Positions 48,913 to 60,900 of a stretch of DNA of 64,000 bases are shown here, piece by piece (positions within the stretch are counted from its first letter, which is position 1; every line of letters starts with the position of its first letter). Source of the DNA: Synanceia verrucosa (taxonomy: Eukaryota; Chordata; Actinopteri; Perciformes; Synanceiidae); NCBI GenBank assembly GCA_029721515.1, contig CM056563.1:22530954-22594953 (forward strand), read 5' to 3'. Under the pieces are notes generated by a model. It saw only the letters and a list, made by a program, of their open reading frames with translations. It was not told the origin of the DNA and did not search any database. Position numbers and translations under genes: made by a program.

Positions 48913-49000
48913 TCAGAATCAGCTTTATTGGCCATGTATGAGTACATATACAGCCAGGTTTTACAACACTCTCTCAGTACGGCATAAAACACAAAAGGAA
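48913..49000. repeat. Interspersed fish repeat fragment (agaatcagctttattggcc)
   Basis: The opening agaatcagctttattggcca is a sequence I recall as widely repeated in teleost genomes. Only one copy is seen in this window, so the call rests on that recollection. Confidence 0.35.
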
Positions 49001-49182
49001 GCAGCATATTTTTTTACGAGGTAAAGAAATATTAAAATAAGGGATAAATAAACAGCAAGTTACAGCAGCTCAGCTACACAAAACTTATGTGCAACACAGC
49101 AACATATGGAAATATAGTGGAGTGAATGCAAATGATGCAAGAGATAATAACTCATTGTGGGAAAAATATTGATATGGCAATA

Positions 49183-49188
<6 letters not shown>

Positions 49189-49271
<83 letters not shown>

Positions 49272-49277
49272 ATATAC

Positions 49278-49332
<55 letters not shown>

Positions 49333-49335
49333 GCA

Positions 49336-49375
<40 letters not shown>
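49189..49375. repeat. (TA)n microsatellite, about 190 bp
   Basis: Almost pure TA with three short interruptions. It is preceded (49157-49186) by a fragment of the hAT-like family seen at 28171 and followed directly by a Tc1-like element. Long apparent reading frames of Tyr-Ile repeats on both strands are artefacts of this tract. Confidence 0.95.
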
Positions 49376-49377
<2 letters not shown>

Positions 49378-49915
49378 TATATTGCCAAAAGTATTTGCTC
49401 ACCTGCCTTGACTCACATATGAACTTAAGTGACATCCCATTCCTAATCCATAGGGTTCAATATGACATCGGTCCACCCTTTGCAGCTATAACAGCTTTAA
49501 CTCTTCTGGGAAGGCTGTCCACAAGGTTTAGGAGTGTGTTTATGCAAATTTTTGACCATTCTTCCAGAAGTGTATTTGTGAGGTCACATACTGATGTTGG
49601 ATGAGAAGGCCTGGCTCTCAGTCTCTGCTCTAATTCATCCCAAAGGTGTTCTATCAGGTTGAGGTCAGGACTCTGTGCAGGTCAGTCAAGTTCATCCACA
49701 CCAGACTCTGTCATCCATGTCTTTATGGACCTTGCTTTGTGCACTGGTGCACAGTCATGTTGGAAGAGGAAGGGGCCAGCTCCAAACTGTTCCCACAAAG
49801 TTGGGAGCATGGAATTGTCCAAAATGTCTTGGTATGCTGAAGCATTCAGAGTTCCTTTCACTGGAACTAAGGGGCCAAGCCCAGCTCCTGAAAAACAACC
49901 CCACACCATAATCCC
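49376..49915 (-). pseudogene. Tc1-like DD34E transposase remnant (broken)
   Basis: The minus-strand translation has MVWGCFSGAG at 49909, the catalytic-region FQHDCAPVHK, then SPDLNLIEHLWDEL, and a tail ending KGGPMSY. The visible second Asp and the Glu are 34 residues apart, the DD34E signature of Tc1 elements. The position that is Trp in this family (before PAQSPDLN) is a TGA stop, and the N-terminal DNA-binding half with the first Asp is absent. The left end at 49376 begins at a TA in the (TA)n tract (tatattgccaaaag), so it looks like one transposon end. It is a dead, 5'-truncated copy. Confidence 0.85.
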
Positions 49916-52900
49916 ATGAACATTTTTTTTGTCTTGTCAGATGAGCAAAACTAAATGAAGCCTTCAGTACTTTACCGTCAGAGCCACACCTGTTCCTGTC
50001 AGTCACCACTAGATGGCAGCATGCTGTCAAATCAAACATCAAACTCTCTTTGACCTTCACTCCAGCTTCATTTGTGGGGCAGACGTGGTGAAGGTGGAGG
50101 AGGGGGCTGCTGGGTATCATGAGGATTTGGGAAACCAAAGCAGAGGCAACCACAGCGACCGCATGGCCTCACTCTGAGGCCGAAACAAAGCTGCTTGGAA
50201 AAACTAATTAGCAAGGTGAGCCTCCTGTTAGTGCCATTTAATTTGAATAAATCATTATTCGTGACGGGCGGCAGAGCACGCTACATGTGCTCAGAGGTTT
50301 CATTCATCATAACCATCTGAAGACACTACATTTTTTGTTTTGTCATCAAAAGAGCCACATGTCACAAGTCAGCCTTTAACCACACATTCAGCAGAAAATA
50401 TGACAATGATTGTTTCAAGTCACGTCACTTTGACTTCTTGCCTTGTTTCATCTCAGAGCAGCAGACATGGACGTGCTTTATTAGCACGCCATGCACCGTG
50501 TCTGTGTTATTTTTTGGTAGAAGTACCTCCAAGTGGTGTTTATTGAAGCGCAGATAGAACATGAAGTGAGTGGTTTTAAGTTGAACACATCACCTTGTAA
50601 AATACAGCAGAAAGTGAATGACAGATTTCAAATGGGCGCTATCTTTTTTGTGATTTTATGATCTCTGAGATATTTATTGACTCCACACAGCTCTCAACAT
50701 GGTGACAGATGAGCTGGTGGTGAGCAGTTAGCGATGCTACGGGCGCTAACAGTGCTGACGTTCAGCATAATAGCTGGACTCTAATTTGCTCTAATTTGCA
50801 CACCAAATTTCCACTTTTGTTATTACAAATAGTAAAAATACATTTTATTTAATTATTGTTTAATTAACATTTCAATTTGCCATTAAAATATATTTCTTCT
50901 TTTTTATTTAGTACATATTGTAAATATTTATTACTATTATTCATTTGCTGTTGTTTATTGTTTCTTTCTTACTGTAATTTGTTTTATGCCGCTATGGTGG
51001 GGTGAATATCTCCCAACGGGGGATGAATAAAAAAAACTATTGTAGTCTCGTCTATTCTATTGTTTTGGTCCATGGTTGCTACCGGTGCAGATGGCTCTTT
51101 ATTCTCTGTTGTCACCAAAAATGGCAAAAACTTGTTGAATATGCCTTCAAACTACAACAAAAGTCCATTTCTTACAATAAAAGACAGTAAAGGACAGAGG
51201 GACCTGTACAGATTGTAAAGACCTCTGAGGCAGATTTGTAATTTGTGATATTGGGCCATACAAATAAAAGATATGCCACTTTCTTGACGGCACCTGCAAG
51301 AGTATTTTCCCTCAGACTTCCTTCGCTCAGCGGCGACTAGCTGTGCCTCAGCCAGCGGCGAAGCTGCTCCAGAGATTATCGGTTGCATTGTGGTGGGATA
51401 AACCGCAGAACTGGCGATTTCTCAGACCTTTGAAATGGTAACACCGTAATCCTCTGTTTGTAAGAACGTTAAACACGGAGCTCGGCTGTCTTTCTGTGGT
51501 TTAATTTTAACTTGTTTGTCTTGGACCATCTCCAGCATGTGCTGCAGATGGACACTTTCTCACAGAGCCCCTCAGCCTGGAGCTTTTTCCTCGCTGGTTT
51601 CAGTCTCACCCATGTGGCCTCAGCGGATCCATCGGCCAGCCAAAATGTTATTGCATCGTCTCACTTCTTGTCCCTTTTGCCCCGGCCACGCTAGTGCAAG
51701 TCGAATAGTCGCTGCTGTGCCGCAAGCAACCAAAACAACAGAAACGCCCGTATCGGCCAAATGAGCATCAATGAATAAGCAGCAGTGAGATGAGCTCCAT
51801 CGCTGGCTTTAAAGTAGAGATAAGCATTTTAAAAACATGACCTGAGAGACTGTGGCTGTCTGCCATGCCCCAGGGCGTTTTAGCCTCTATCACGTGTAAC
51901 AGATAGGCCCCTAATGATCTGCCTTTTACACATTAATAGCCTGCAACATGCTATGGAAAATAAATCTCAGATTGTGACACAAGATCATTTGCTGAGGGTC
52001 ACGAGGAGGGAAGATGGTAACACAAGGCAGCACTTGAGAGTAGCCATTGATTTTTTTTTTTTTTTACGCCAGAAGCTAATAGGACTGGACTGTGAAAAAG
52101 GAAAGAAGAGACACATTGGTAGCATTGTAAAATGCTGATGAGGAGCAGCTGACACACGATGCCCACAGGCCCCAGCAGACAAATGAAACCTAGTAGTATT
52201 TACCTGAATCTGGATGGAGAACAGCAGCTGCAGATGCTCAAACGTTAGCAGGATGTCTTTTTACACCACACCCACGCAACTCTAGGCTTTTCATTTGAAA
52301 CCCCGCTGATCAGCGCAAAGAGAGGACAGATAAGCGATTACCCTGTGAAAGGGAAAGGATGCAGAGGTCCTTTTGTAGACTCGGTAGGAGCTCCAGAGGT
52401 CCTGTGACCCCCCCCATCCCCCCTTCAGAGGCCTACTAGGCACCATTAACACCACCAGAAAGGGGCACTGACTTCTAAGGTTTGGTGGGGCTGCTGGAGA
52501 ATACAGCATCTGAACATCTGGAAGGTATTACGTCGCCCGAGGGTGAAACGCAGCGAGACGATGACGGGGGAGTGAGTGTGTTTTCTGACCGAGCTGTGTG
52601 TGTGTGCGCTTCACAGAGAGCGACTTAATTGCATTGTTTTGTGTGAGTTTGGGTTATGAAACCGTGACCTCTGGGGGAATACTGTGAGGGTGGCAGCTGG
52701 AAGTCAAAACACAGATGAAGGGAGATACAGTGAAATAGGGCTGAAGGAGCGTACGGGTGCCTGTATGGCTCTTTTGTTCATGGCTTTTTCACTTGGCGGC
52801 AGGATGTGGAGCTCTGGACCCAATTGGCAGCAGAGCGGCTCCATCTGAGCCTAAAACAAGATGGCTTTGTGTGTGCGACTGCCATCCTGCTCCTCCCTTC

Positions 52901-54550
52901 CTTCCCCTAACCCCTACCTATAGGGCCGCAGCCTCGGGCGCCGCCGCTCGCCAGGTGCTCCCCCCTCGTTCAGGTCCAGCTGAAGTTACCTCATGGTAAC
53001 CTGACCTTCACTGGGACTCTTTAATCAAGGCTGCTCTGACATCAGCCGGGAGCCGGTGGGAGGCGAGCAAGCTGACAGGGAGCAGATACGCCAGCTAGAT
53101 GTTCCACTTATTAATGACAGCTGTAAAAAACACACACCATCATCACGGCTGGTTGCAGGAATCACTTCGTCAGTCAAAAAATTAGACATATAAAGTCAGA
53201 TTTTGGATGGCAGCCGCTCACACGTGATTAATGAAAAACAGAGTTTTGTCAGACGGGAACATTCTCAGCCATTTTGTGAGATTTTCCTGGCTGTGCAGTT
53301 TTCAACACCCCCACCCACTTTGTCAGTCTTTTTTTTTAAAAGAGAGTCCTCTCCATAACATGAGCACATGCTGTGCTCCGCCAAGTGCCTCAGGCTTACT
53401 GGAGACTGGACGGCCTTTTTCCTCCTCCTCCACCCCCACTTCAACCTGCCATCCACCCCTCGATCCCGGCTTCACGTCCCGGTCCTCCCTCTCACGCCGC
53501 TCTCTGCTGTTATTGAGCAGGCATTTCACAAACCCTCCCACTGAGACCAGTGACCTCACCAGCGAGCAGGAAGTCAAAGGGTTCAAGTTCCTCCTGTGAG
53601 AGTAATCCCACACATCTCTGCGTATTTGATTCAGAAGAGGTTTTGGGGGGTGTGGAGTCCCCACGCTGGCTAGTTTCTCACTATCAGACCATGCCACATC
53701 ATCGCTTTAATCACATGACCACAGATTTTGGCTCGCAGAGAACAATCTCAGTGGAAAGCCAGCTGGATCCAGGTGTCCAAACGGCAGCAATGTGGCGCTG
53801 GAACAATGTGGAGGAAGAGTTGAAAAGAAAAGAGCTTTGTACAGATGACCATTAATAGACAAAGACTGCTCTGTTCCCCCCATACATCAGGGAATAATCA
53901 TTAATTTGAAACATCAGGGACACAAACACTGATTGGTGGCTTTTTCCCCGCGGTGGGTCGACGACCTCGACTGTTTGTCCTTCCCTTCCTGCCAAAGTTA
54001 CTGTTGCTTCAACAAATGACATCAGTGGGAATATAAACCAACGCAGATTCAACTCCTGGCTGGACACACCCACCTGGTCTTATCTTCTTTGTGGTTATGT
54101 TTCAGCGTGTCTTATTGAGAAAACCAGGAAAAGCCCCTTTTCATTACAGTAAAGGTGAAGAAATGCAGCTGCTCTTCATCTTTCTGTCAAACTGCTGGAT
54201 GTGTTTTTGTGCTACAGTATTGATCAGAGCTGTGTGGCTTGTCAGCACGTTTGCAGCAGATCAATGGAGCACAGATTAAATGTATCCTGGAGCTATATGA
54301 TGCAAGCACACAGGCTCCCAAAAGCACAGCAGATTATATAATATAATAAGAATACACTTTATTTATATAACGCTTTTCAAAGCAGTCGTACAATATGTAA
54401 CACCTCCATATTAAAATATCTAAAACTAACATGCTAAACCTATATTTTTTTTAGTCGTGTACTACAGATGTTTCCAACAACATTTGTTTTTATTAATGGT
54501 AACGGTCCGTTACATTTCTTCATTCATGTTGCCGTCATATCCTCTTTAAG
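49916..54550. other. Gene-free DNA with a LINE-type tail and CTCF-like motif
   Basis: No exon is supported. A CTCF-like ccactagatggcagc lies at 50006-50020. A LINE-type tail (tctcccaacgggggatgaataa) lies at about 51009-51030 and matches 21207-21227. A CpG-richer patch around 52920-52980 (gggcgccgccgctcgcc) could be a regulatory element, but nothing further can be said. Confidence 0.45.
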
Positions 54551-54955
54551 GTGCTGTCCACACGATAACGGAATTCTGTGAATCCGACAAATTTTAATAC
54601 CGATTCCACCTTGCGTACAGACGACTCCGCCGTTGTCGGAGACCCACAACGGTATTTTCTGACAACGGGGTCCAGAGTGAGAAGATCTGATAATGCCGTT
54701 TCGGAGTTGCAGTGAGTTGCTAACGATGACGTCACGTCATCATGTGACTAGAAGTAGTGGTAAACAAGGACTTGTGCATGCTCATTGCATTCTTTCGTAC
54801 TTTTTCGTGAGTCTCTCTGTGTTTCTTTGCAGCACCACCTATCAGCGCGGCATATGTATTACATCCTTGTCACTCGTTATCACGTTGCCATGTAGACGGA
54901 AATACTTTAACGTTGAGACAAGCGTGATCATGCCGTTATCGTGTGGGAGAAGCCT
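54551..54955. mobile_element. Long-TIR MITE (ccacacgataacgg termini)
   Basis: The left end ctgtccacacgataacgg and right end ccgttatcgtgtgggag are inverted copies with a perfect 14-bp core. It is about 405 bp and non-coding. The target duplication was not resolved. Confidence 0.6.
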
Positions 54956-57900
54956 AAGTAAACTGAGGAAATAATGTTCTGTTTCTGCAGAACAATGTTG
55001 GAGAAACACAGGAACTGCTTTATTCATCTCTGGGCGTTTCTGCCACTGACGTATTTATACGTCATTTAGAAAAAAACGCTTGAGTGCCATTTAAGTATAT
55101 ATATGTCAAAGTGGTTTTTCATCAGCAGGGACAAGAGGGCGCTCTCACACAGCCTGTGAGTAATTTTGGAGCTTCTGGAAGATGTAGTCAAAGCATAAAG
55201 AGAAGGTATACGCCACAGAGATCAAAACAGGAAGTGGAGGCGATCGAGATTAGAGAGCAAAACCGACAGAATCTGGACAGAACGTGGTGATTTTGGTGAA
55301 AGTGTCCTCTACTCTACCTCTGATAAAACAAGAATGGAACAAGGTAAAAACAAACATTTTTTTCATGATGATATAGAGAGTCTCTTCTTTAATTTGAGCC
55401 ATTCTGTGTTTTCAGAGACATAGTACAAAATATTCTGTGGGTCTAGAAATATGACTCAAAATGGCGAAAAATGCTGACACAAGGCACTTTCGGTTCTATA
55501 AAACGGCTGGCACGCAATGTTTTAGTCGTATTCCACCTGCACAGTTTATTTGGCACATACATGGATATTTTGGCATACTTGCGCATTACTGCTATTTGCA
55601 CTGTACATATATTTGTTTTAAATATTTCAGAACATTGAACACTGAAGAAATCCCAATCAGGAGAAGCTGACAGAATACAAGTCCCATAATCCCATGCTGC
55701 TTTATCACGAAACTCTTTGTTAATTTTTGAGGCATGGTGGCAGAAAATGACATTTTATATGTTTAATAATAAAAAAAATCACAGTAGTACACCAAGATGA
55801 GAAACTACTTTATATAATTTACAGCAGATACTCAACAATATAACAAGACAAATAAATCTAAAGGATTTACGAGCAACAACTTGTTTTTTCTTTAGTTGTG
55901 GTTCAGACAGTGAGTGGGAGGCCATGGACGGCGAAATATTTATTCAGAGGATTGTGGGTTATTGGTAGAAGTACAGATAGTCCACATATCTAATATGACC
56001 AACTACTCAAAGCTGTAAACACGCTTCCTTCCCAAACACACCTCCCACTCCAAACCTCCTGCAGCGAGAAAGAAGCGAGTGAGTTGCAACACGTTTGTTT
56101 GCTGCAGCGGCAGGTCTGGGTTTGAGCTGACGCTGCAGAAAAAAACACTCCAGCCTGGGCTTGGCTGCTCCCAGCATGCAACGGCACACAAGAAAGCCCA
56201 AAGAGAAAAGAAAGCCAACCCCAGAGGAGCACAAGACCAGGCAGCAAGTGAGCTTTGTGTGTTAGCTCATCGCAGATCTGCTGCTGGGGAACATTGACGG
56301 GTTTGTGCCCAGATGTGTGGGAGTCAGACAGAGCTGATCAGTCACATCCAGGGTTTTGTGAGCTCGACACAATCCACTGTCCTCCATAAATCTGCCGAAC
56401 TTCCAGCCACTTGGCGTCGGCGACTCGATCTAGCATGCACAAATAAATGAGCTTTTCTTGCTTTGACACACAACGGGGTTTCTATACGGACAGAAGGAAG
56501 TGTTAACATGTATTTTATCGTTCAGCAATGGGAATGCGGAGATAAAGCGATGCAGTTTAAACAGCACCACATGTCCTGCGAGGCCTGCTGTCACCAGGCC
56601 CGTATCACAATCAGCCCTCTCTGCATCAGACGAGCAGTCAATGTGGAGGCTCTATGTGTTTTAAGAGTTTTTTTTTTCTCCCCATGTGTCTGACTCTGTG
56701 CCAACATTCATACTTTAGTGAGACAGAACATTCAGATAGAGACGGCAGTGAGACTGGGAGGACATTCACTGATAAACTCTGACCCCTGACAATGAGAACA
56801 TTCAGACTTTGTAGCCGGGAGATGGGCTGCTCATAACCACAGTGCCTCCAGTCTTCAGGCACAGATTAGGGCTGCTTTCGTCATTCGCCGGAGAGGAAAA
56901 TGTACCTTAATGTCATATGAAAGTGGGTCAGAAAATGTGTTTAACAGAAACGTGGATTGAACAGGAAAAGCAAAGGTCGCTGGTATTGACATGAGTCAAT
57001 GGAAAGTTTTCATAGATGGAAGGGGAGTGATAGAGAAAGCATGTGAAAGTGTGGTGGTGGAGATAAGCGTGGGTCACTGGCAGCTCGGAGGTCAAGAAGG
57101 TCAGCACTGATGCAGGAACGTCGTGAACCGTTGCTGTGTGGGAAAACCGGGGAATATTTTCAGGTCTGTTTGGGATAATTGAAGTGCGTCCTTCAGCTGG
57201 AGAGTGTGTCAGCACAGCGTCGGTCATACAGAGAGGGAGGAGGAACGGGGATTTGGTCCTTGAGCAGGTCTGGTTCCCATTAGACCAGAGGCCCGGGGTC
57301 GGTTTGTTTGTACAGGCAGAACGTCCCAAAGGAGCCCGATGTTGCTCCTCCCAACCGGGCCGCCATGGAGGGAGTATCAGCTGCAGTGCTTCGCTCTCTT
57401 GCCCCTCCTGTCCCCCGTCCTCCTCCCCGCCCCTCTGGAACAAAGTCCAAACGGGTCCTCTAAACTGTTTACGGATGTCCTCTGTTTACGTGCTATTTAT
57501 GAAAGCTGTGCGCCTTCCTGTCATAGCCCTGCTGTCCCAGCAACGGAGTCATGTGATGCATATGTCATTCGCCTAACCCTGCGTATTAATCAGCTCGCCT
57601 GCGTCTAATGGGCATGCAGAGACAGGTCGATCGCTTACTTGGGTTGGGCTTCAGAGCTGCAGTCGCACGCTCCTCTTACACATAAACACAGGCCGATCAA
57701 TGAGAAAAAAAGCTTTTCTACTACTAGTGTAAAACTCTGCTTGTGTAACACAGAATGTGTGGTGTCATGGGACATTTTCCCAACATAACTTTCGCAGCTC
57801 TTTCAACGCCATCAGTTTGATTTTTGCAACACAAGCTTCCCTCAAGCAAATCCCCCTGCAGGGACTTTTTGTTGTTGTGCTCACTAATAAAATAAAAGAC

Positions 57901-60900
57901 AGTCAGACTCGACTGGCACCACTGTGGATTGCGGGCAATAAAGGCCCTAACGACGCCACGGCCACATGCAGAAACACTAGCAGGTAAATAGAGCTGGGAG
58001 ACTGATTGAAGCAGCATGACTTTGACGCCGCCACGGTGTGACAGACGAAGTCGTAAAGATCTGAGCGCACAGTGAGTGACTCAGAGTGAAACGGCGGCCT
58101 GTTGAGGTTTTGGTGAAACGGTGAGGAAGTTCTCATCTGCTTCTCCACGCAGCTTTAAAACAGGAGGAGCTGGAGGGGGTCGAGGAAAGGGAAGAGGATG
58201 ATGTTTCTCCCTCGTTGCTCTGCAGGGAGCGGAGCTGAAATTTATGGAAGCCAGAACTTCGCTGCATCTTTTTCCTGGAATTCGGGATTGATCTGAGGAA
58301 GGGGTGAGGGGGCAAGAGTGGTCCGAGGCCAGGATAAGAGCAATATTTCACTGAGGCTGTTAAATAAGTTCACCTCCAGGAGAGCCGGACAGCTAATGAA
58401 CATTCGGTCTTTTCCTTTTACAGCCTTGACTCAAAGCCTCCCCGGGTCTCTGGAGGTTAAAGGGCCGTTTCTACAAGTTGGAGAGCCACAATTTAGCCGT
58501 GTTATTGGAGCTGGCTGAGGTCAGCGGCGCGAATAATTAGGTGACGATAGCGCACACCCTGAGTACAAAGTTGAAAAAGAAGGAGTTTAAAACAGTAATG
58601 AAAGTCCAGCAGTTAGTGCTGCTCTTTTCCACTGGGAGCACTGGGAAGTTATTTGAGCTGTGAAAGATGAGATCAGCATGATTAAAGTGCAGCATTTCAG
58701 GGGTTTATTGGCAGAAAAGGAATATAATACTAACAAGTATGTTTTCTTTAGTGTAAATATGAAAATAAGAGTCTTTGTGCTTTTGTTAGACTGAGTGGTC
58801 CTCTTCAAGGACCTGGATGCCATGTTTCTTTTGGTTGCAATCTGCGACCTCACCACTAGATGCCGCCAAATCCTACACACCTTTAAAAAGTCATTTCAAA
58901 TGCAAACACATTATTTTTAAAGTAGTGTAAACAGTTGAAATAAAAAAAAGCTTTCCATTAACATATTTTGAGGCATTGCAGTGGAAAAGCTGTGTGGAAA
59001 TGACGAAATCTGATACAACTTCCTCAGTAACAAAGAAAAAGGTGTTCTGTCTGTGTTGGAAAATGGAAACCTTGCTAACTCACATGACAGACCAGTTACT
59101 GATATTTACCATACATATATTACATACTGTCTCCAGACACCATGAAACATGACCATTACTGACTGAAGCTTTCCCCATTTGTCTCTCATATACAGTCAGA
59201 TTACCATGGTGACTTTGTTTTGTTTCTGGTTTACAACCATCTCCTTCCCTGTTTACTGGTGGATTACAGCCATGTGTAAAGCATATTTGCCAAAGCAAAC
59301 CTCTGACCAAACTACCTTACGGATTATTCACCCCAAACCAGCTCAAAAATCAAAACTTTGCTTGAAATTAGCTTGACGATTGTACGGAAACACAGCTACC
59401 GATTCTGTGTGGCTACAGAAGAAGAAACACCATTCAAATGTGGTCAAACCTGTGGTCCTGTTGCAGCTTCACCACGAGGAAGAACATCTAATTCAATGTG
59501 TTGTGGGTGAGTGAGATTTCTGCCAGTTACGGTAGAATTCGTGTGAGCGGTTGATTAAAGACACATTTCCTCTTTGTTATCCAGCAGTGAGATTTGCCAG
59601 TTTTATGGAGCGTTTCCTGTGGCGGCTGCAATGTTGCCAAATGTTAGGGTTGAACACATAAACACACACACATGCAGAAACACATGCAAACCTCTGACAC
59701 TGCAGTTCCCATCATCCCCCTCAGACAGCCTGAAGGATGCTTTCCCCATCAAACCTGCATCAGCGTGATCAGATAAGCATCAGCAGCCGCAGCGTTGCAG
59801 ACTTTAAGCTCTGATGGTATGACTCACAGATTCACGATCACAGCCAGGCCCAGCTGGCAAGCAGCAGCACGAGCTCACAGCCACCATCACATGAAAACAT
59901 CACTGGCAGGGCTGACGTTGGGGCTCCTCGTAATTTATTCAGTGAGAAATCTAATAGAGGGCGGCGCGCCTTTAGTCACCATGTCTCACTGTGGACTACA
60001 GCAGGGAAAAAATGATGTCACCAGTGATTATTTAGTGAGGGGATGTACAGGATATTGACTGAGGGATGGGTGGCCAGCTCTCGAGCAAGTCTGTGGACTC
60101 TGGAGCTGCACTTGATTATCTTATTGTTTATATTGAGCTTCTAGAGCGATGCTTTTAATGTGTATGAAAAGATTAATTTGCAGTTTGGTGCCTTTGTTAT
60201 TGTGTGGGGTAACTTTAGTTGGGTTTGGCTGTGGGTGATAAGTCATTTTGAACCTGACTGGACTTGATTGGATGTGGCCAATGAGGTCATTGTGTAATCA
60301 GAGTACAGCTGCATCAGTATCACCAGTGTGTCTTTTTCCTTCTTCTCATAGAAACTGCAGAGAGAGAAAGTAACACCTTTCGCAATGTCACATATCGACA
60401 GGAAAGCACTGCAAAAACACCACAAGTTCGTCTGGATTGAATTGCACGGTGATTTCAATGTTGTTTTGGAGATTTATAGCAAACTTCAGACCTTGGCTTT
60501 TAATTCGCCACTGCAGCTCTGTGACATTTGCCAGTAGCTAAAAAAAGCTCAAGGCCTAAAACACAGAAGAGATGTGAGAGATGACTCAGATGAAGCGACA
60601 GAGCCACATCTCTGTTAACAAACATGTGATACCGGTTTGTTTTGTACCAAGAGCCTGTAATACCAAACGGTTCAATGACTGTGAAGCCGTTCTTCAGCCT
60701 CCCACTCTCATTAGTGTCACACAATAAAGGTTATAAACTACAATAAACAAAAACCTGCAACATGTCGGACAATTTACATAATTACTGCCATGCAAAATTA
60801 AAAGATTTTCATTTTACAAACCCTAAAGTGCATCTTGGATTAATTTAAAAGAGACTTCCATTTTATACTTTTTGAGACACCTGCAGGATTCACAGAGTGA

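Noticed and set aside
49085..49435. Long Tyr-Ile reading frames on both strands
   Set aside because: They are translations of the (TA)n tract.
57136..57576. 146-codon plus-strand reading frame (also 56928-57443 minus and 61714-62256 plus)
   Set aside because: No domain, no splice context and no similarity that I recognise; lengths of this order are expected by chance in GC-richer patches.
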